A DNA stretch of 64,000 nucleotides. Origin: Thermogemmatispora carboxidivorans. GTDB lineage: Bacteria; Chloroflexota; Ktedonobacteria; Ktedonobacterales; Ktedonobacteraceae. Of this stretch, positions 62,854-64,000 are shown piece by piece (position 1 is the stretch's first letter; each line of letters begins with the position of its first letter). The stretch spans positions 3,720,001 through 3,784,000 of the forward strand of contig NZ_JNIM01000001.1 in NCBI RefSeq assembly GCF_000702505.1, in the 5' to 3' direction. The position numbers were made by a program, and so were the translations under genes. A model generated the notes under the pieces. The model saw only the letters and a list, made by a program, of their open reading frames with translations. It was not told the DNA's origin and searched no databases.

Positions 62854-63582
62854 CTACGGTTGCCATGCCCAGACATCCGCTTCCGTCCATAGAGTCGGAC
62901 CCCACCAGAATTGTGCAGCCCCAGAAACATACCATTCCCATAGCGTGTTAGAGGCAAAGCTCCAGCACCCTGTTTCGCCCGAGGTAGCAGTCCAGTCCGT
63001 GGTCGCAGTACCGTCTTTCCAATTTCCGTTTACATAAAGATCTCCCTGTTCGTCCACCGTGGCTGTCCAGGGACTGGCTTCAGCTCCACCAAGCCCATAA
63101 CCGCATAGGAAACTGTTATCCCAGTACACCCAGACGAGTGAAGCGGTGACTATGAGTAGATAGTTCCCCGACGAGGCCGTAGCGTCTGGAGCAACCGCCC
63201 GAGCTGCCACAGAGCTAGCCTTCTGCTGAAGGGTCTTAGCAGTTACAAAGGCAATCCCTGGCGTCTTCCTCAACTTCGCTAAACTATATTTTTTCACAAC
63301 TCCATGTGTTGTCTGTACCGTCTGATCAGGCTGGGGAGCAGAATCAGCAGAAACTCGAGTCACAGGAACGAAAGCGATGACAAGAGCAGTCAGGACAGCC
63401 AACCCCCAGCGCTTGCGCAAGGCCTTAGCTTCAACCAGTCCGGTAGCTGCCACTTGCCGCGCCTGCTGCCGCTGACGACGCGCCCGCCAGGTCTTCACGC
63501 TCAGCTGGATCTCTCTAACAAGCTGGAAGAGAGTCACCAGTAGCCCCACACTGAGCACCGGGATCACAGCCTCCAGGATCAT
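62854..63582 (-). CDS. Secreted or anchored protein with duplicated membrane-segment N-terminus
   Basis: A 242-residue protein. Residues 1-42 copy the small membrane protein at 61408-61653. After residue 52 a second, signal-like hydrophobic segment appears (LRKRWGLAVLTALVIAFVPV, then TRVSA), suggesting an original secreted protein to which the duplicated start was fused. The mature part is polar and ends in a Trp-rich domain (DLYVNGNWKDGTATTDWTAT, TLWEWYVSGAAQFWWGPT) with two Cys (SFLCGYG, ETGCWSF) that could form a disulfide. Family not recognised. Confidence 0.65.
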   Translation of the reverse strand: MILEAVIPVLSVGLLVTLFQLVREIQLSVKTWRARRQRQQARQVAATGLVEAKALRKRWGLAVLTALVIAFVPVTRVSADSAPQPDQTVQTTHGVVKKYSLAKLRKTPGIAFVTAKTLQQKASSVAARAVAPDATASSGNYLLIVTASLVWVYWDNSFLCGYGLGGAEASPWTATVDEQGDLYVNGNWKDGTATTDWTATSGETGCWSFASNTLWEWYVSGAAQFWWGPTLWTEADVWAWQP

Positions 63583-63592
63583 GACCTGCTCT
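63460..63592. repeat. 133-bp direct repeat, copy 2
   Basis: Second copy of the segment at 61531-61663, same orientation, about 1.93 kb away, with 131 of 133 positions identical. It encodes the N-terminus of the secreted fusion protein. Confidence 0.95.
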
Positions 63593-63821
63593 TACCAGTC
63601 CAGCTGCCGCACAAAGGTGGTACGAAACACAGTCTTTCTGCTCTTTCAAAGCACGCGCTCTGAGCAGAGCAATACTGCTTGACTTCTCTTAAAGAATAAA
63701 CGTCTACGCGCTGCAGTCTTCCAATAGCCCAGGCAATAGCGTGGATAACTGGAAGCTTTTTCAGCATCCACAGCCATAAAAGAGGGCTGTTCCAGCTCAG
63801 GCCGGGTTTCTCTCTCTGTTC

Positions 63822-64000
63822 TCACTCCTGAACCAGCACATGGGCCAAGCGTTTGCTACCCAACCAGGAGGCAACCATAGCAATACCAGCGACCAGGCTC
63901 ACCGCCAGCCCTCCACCCATGATGCTCGTCTCAGGAGTCAACGAGAGAAGGCCGACACTGTGCCGAAGCTGCGCTGGCAACGCTGGCATGAAGAGCAAGG
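63822..64000 (-). CDS. C-terminal end of a membrane protein, truncated by the window
   Basis: The last 58 residues of a frame entering from beyond the window. They contain one membrane helix (GGGLAVSLVAGIAMVASWLG) and end in a basic/polar tail (SKRLAHVLVQE). This looks like the final helix of a transporter or permease subunit, such as an ABC-2 permease, but the family cannot be told. The 239 bp between it and the fusion gene show no gene. Confidence 0.45.
   Translation of the reverse strand, partial: LLFMPALPAQLRHSVGLLSLTPETSIMGGGLAVSLVAGIAMVASWLGSKRLAHVLVQE

Noticed and set aside
63579..63767. 62-codon minus-strand frame upstream of the fusion gene
   Set aside because: No ribosome site, mixed composition and no similarity to anything recognised; its end overlaps the start of the supported gene by chance.

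Overview
The window is GC-rich, densely coded DNA with short intergenic gaps, many 4-8 bp start/stop overlaps, GTG and TTG starts, and vegetative promoters of the TTGACA/TATAAT type. The gene set (a Ser/Thr kinase with zinc ribbons, lipoproteins, split transketolase, type II IPP isomerase, MutS2, L31 beside a DUF1385 protein and an MGDG-synthase-like enzyme) suggests a Gram-positive-like or monoderm bacterium, most plausibly a Ktedonobacteria-type Chloroflexota. That placement is inference from gene content and style, not from a marker gene. No rRNA, tRNA, CRISPR array, insertion sequence or replication origin was seen.

Layout. 1-462: N-terminal part of a DHA2-type MFS exporter behind a TetR-type operator. 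600-4144: a minus-strand cluster that is the most interesting part of the window. It holds a 123-residue, very hydrophobic leader-plus-core peptide resembling circular bacteriocin precursors, a membrane HExxH metalloprotease, a SpoIIM/DUF95-like membrane protein (the usual hallmark of circular bacteriocin loci) and two unknown membrane proteins. It is divergent from a LuxR-type regulator (4376-5023) whose receiver domain lacks the phosphoacceptor Asp. 5082-7675: a small L7/L12-tail membrane protein and a double-kinase protein. 7737-8960: an NAD(P)-binding reductase and its Rrf2 regulator, with two similar operator-like sites. 9198-13759: citrate synthase, an acyltransferase and CbiA.

13840-24095: one roughly 10-kb minus-strand sugar operon. 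It runs from a good promoter and tandem palindromic operators through a TIM-barrel isomerase, two-part transketolase, FGGY kinase, SorC regulator, DUF2291 lipoprotein, RbsA-like ATPase, RbsC-like permease and a sugar-binding lipoprotein. It probably imports, isomerises, phosphorylates and cleaves an unidentified pentose-like or branched sugar.

24233-34242: ECF sigma/anti-sigma pair, TlpA-type thioredoxin, small HTH protein, HtrA-like protease, TPR protein, HD hydrolase, HAD phosphatase and dual-specificity phosphatase. 34421-47271: housekeeping block (DUF1385, glycosyltransferase, rpmE, purB, GT-C mannosyltransferase, fni, mobA, a DUF1611 enzyme, mutS2). 47855-57160: triple-cupredoxin lipoprotein, an unknown protein, zinc-ribbon membrane protein, signal peptidase I, a lipoprotein, uvrA and an SMP-30/LRE protein. 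57479-64000: an ABC exporter, a decayed STAND/NB-ARC fragment, and a region of small membrane proteins built around a 133-bp direct duplication, ending in a truncated membrane protein gene.
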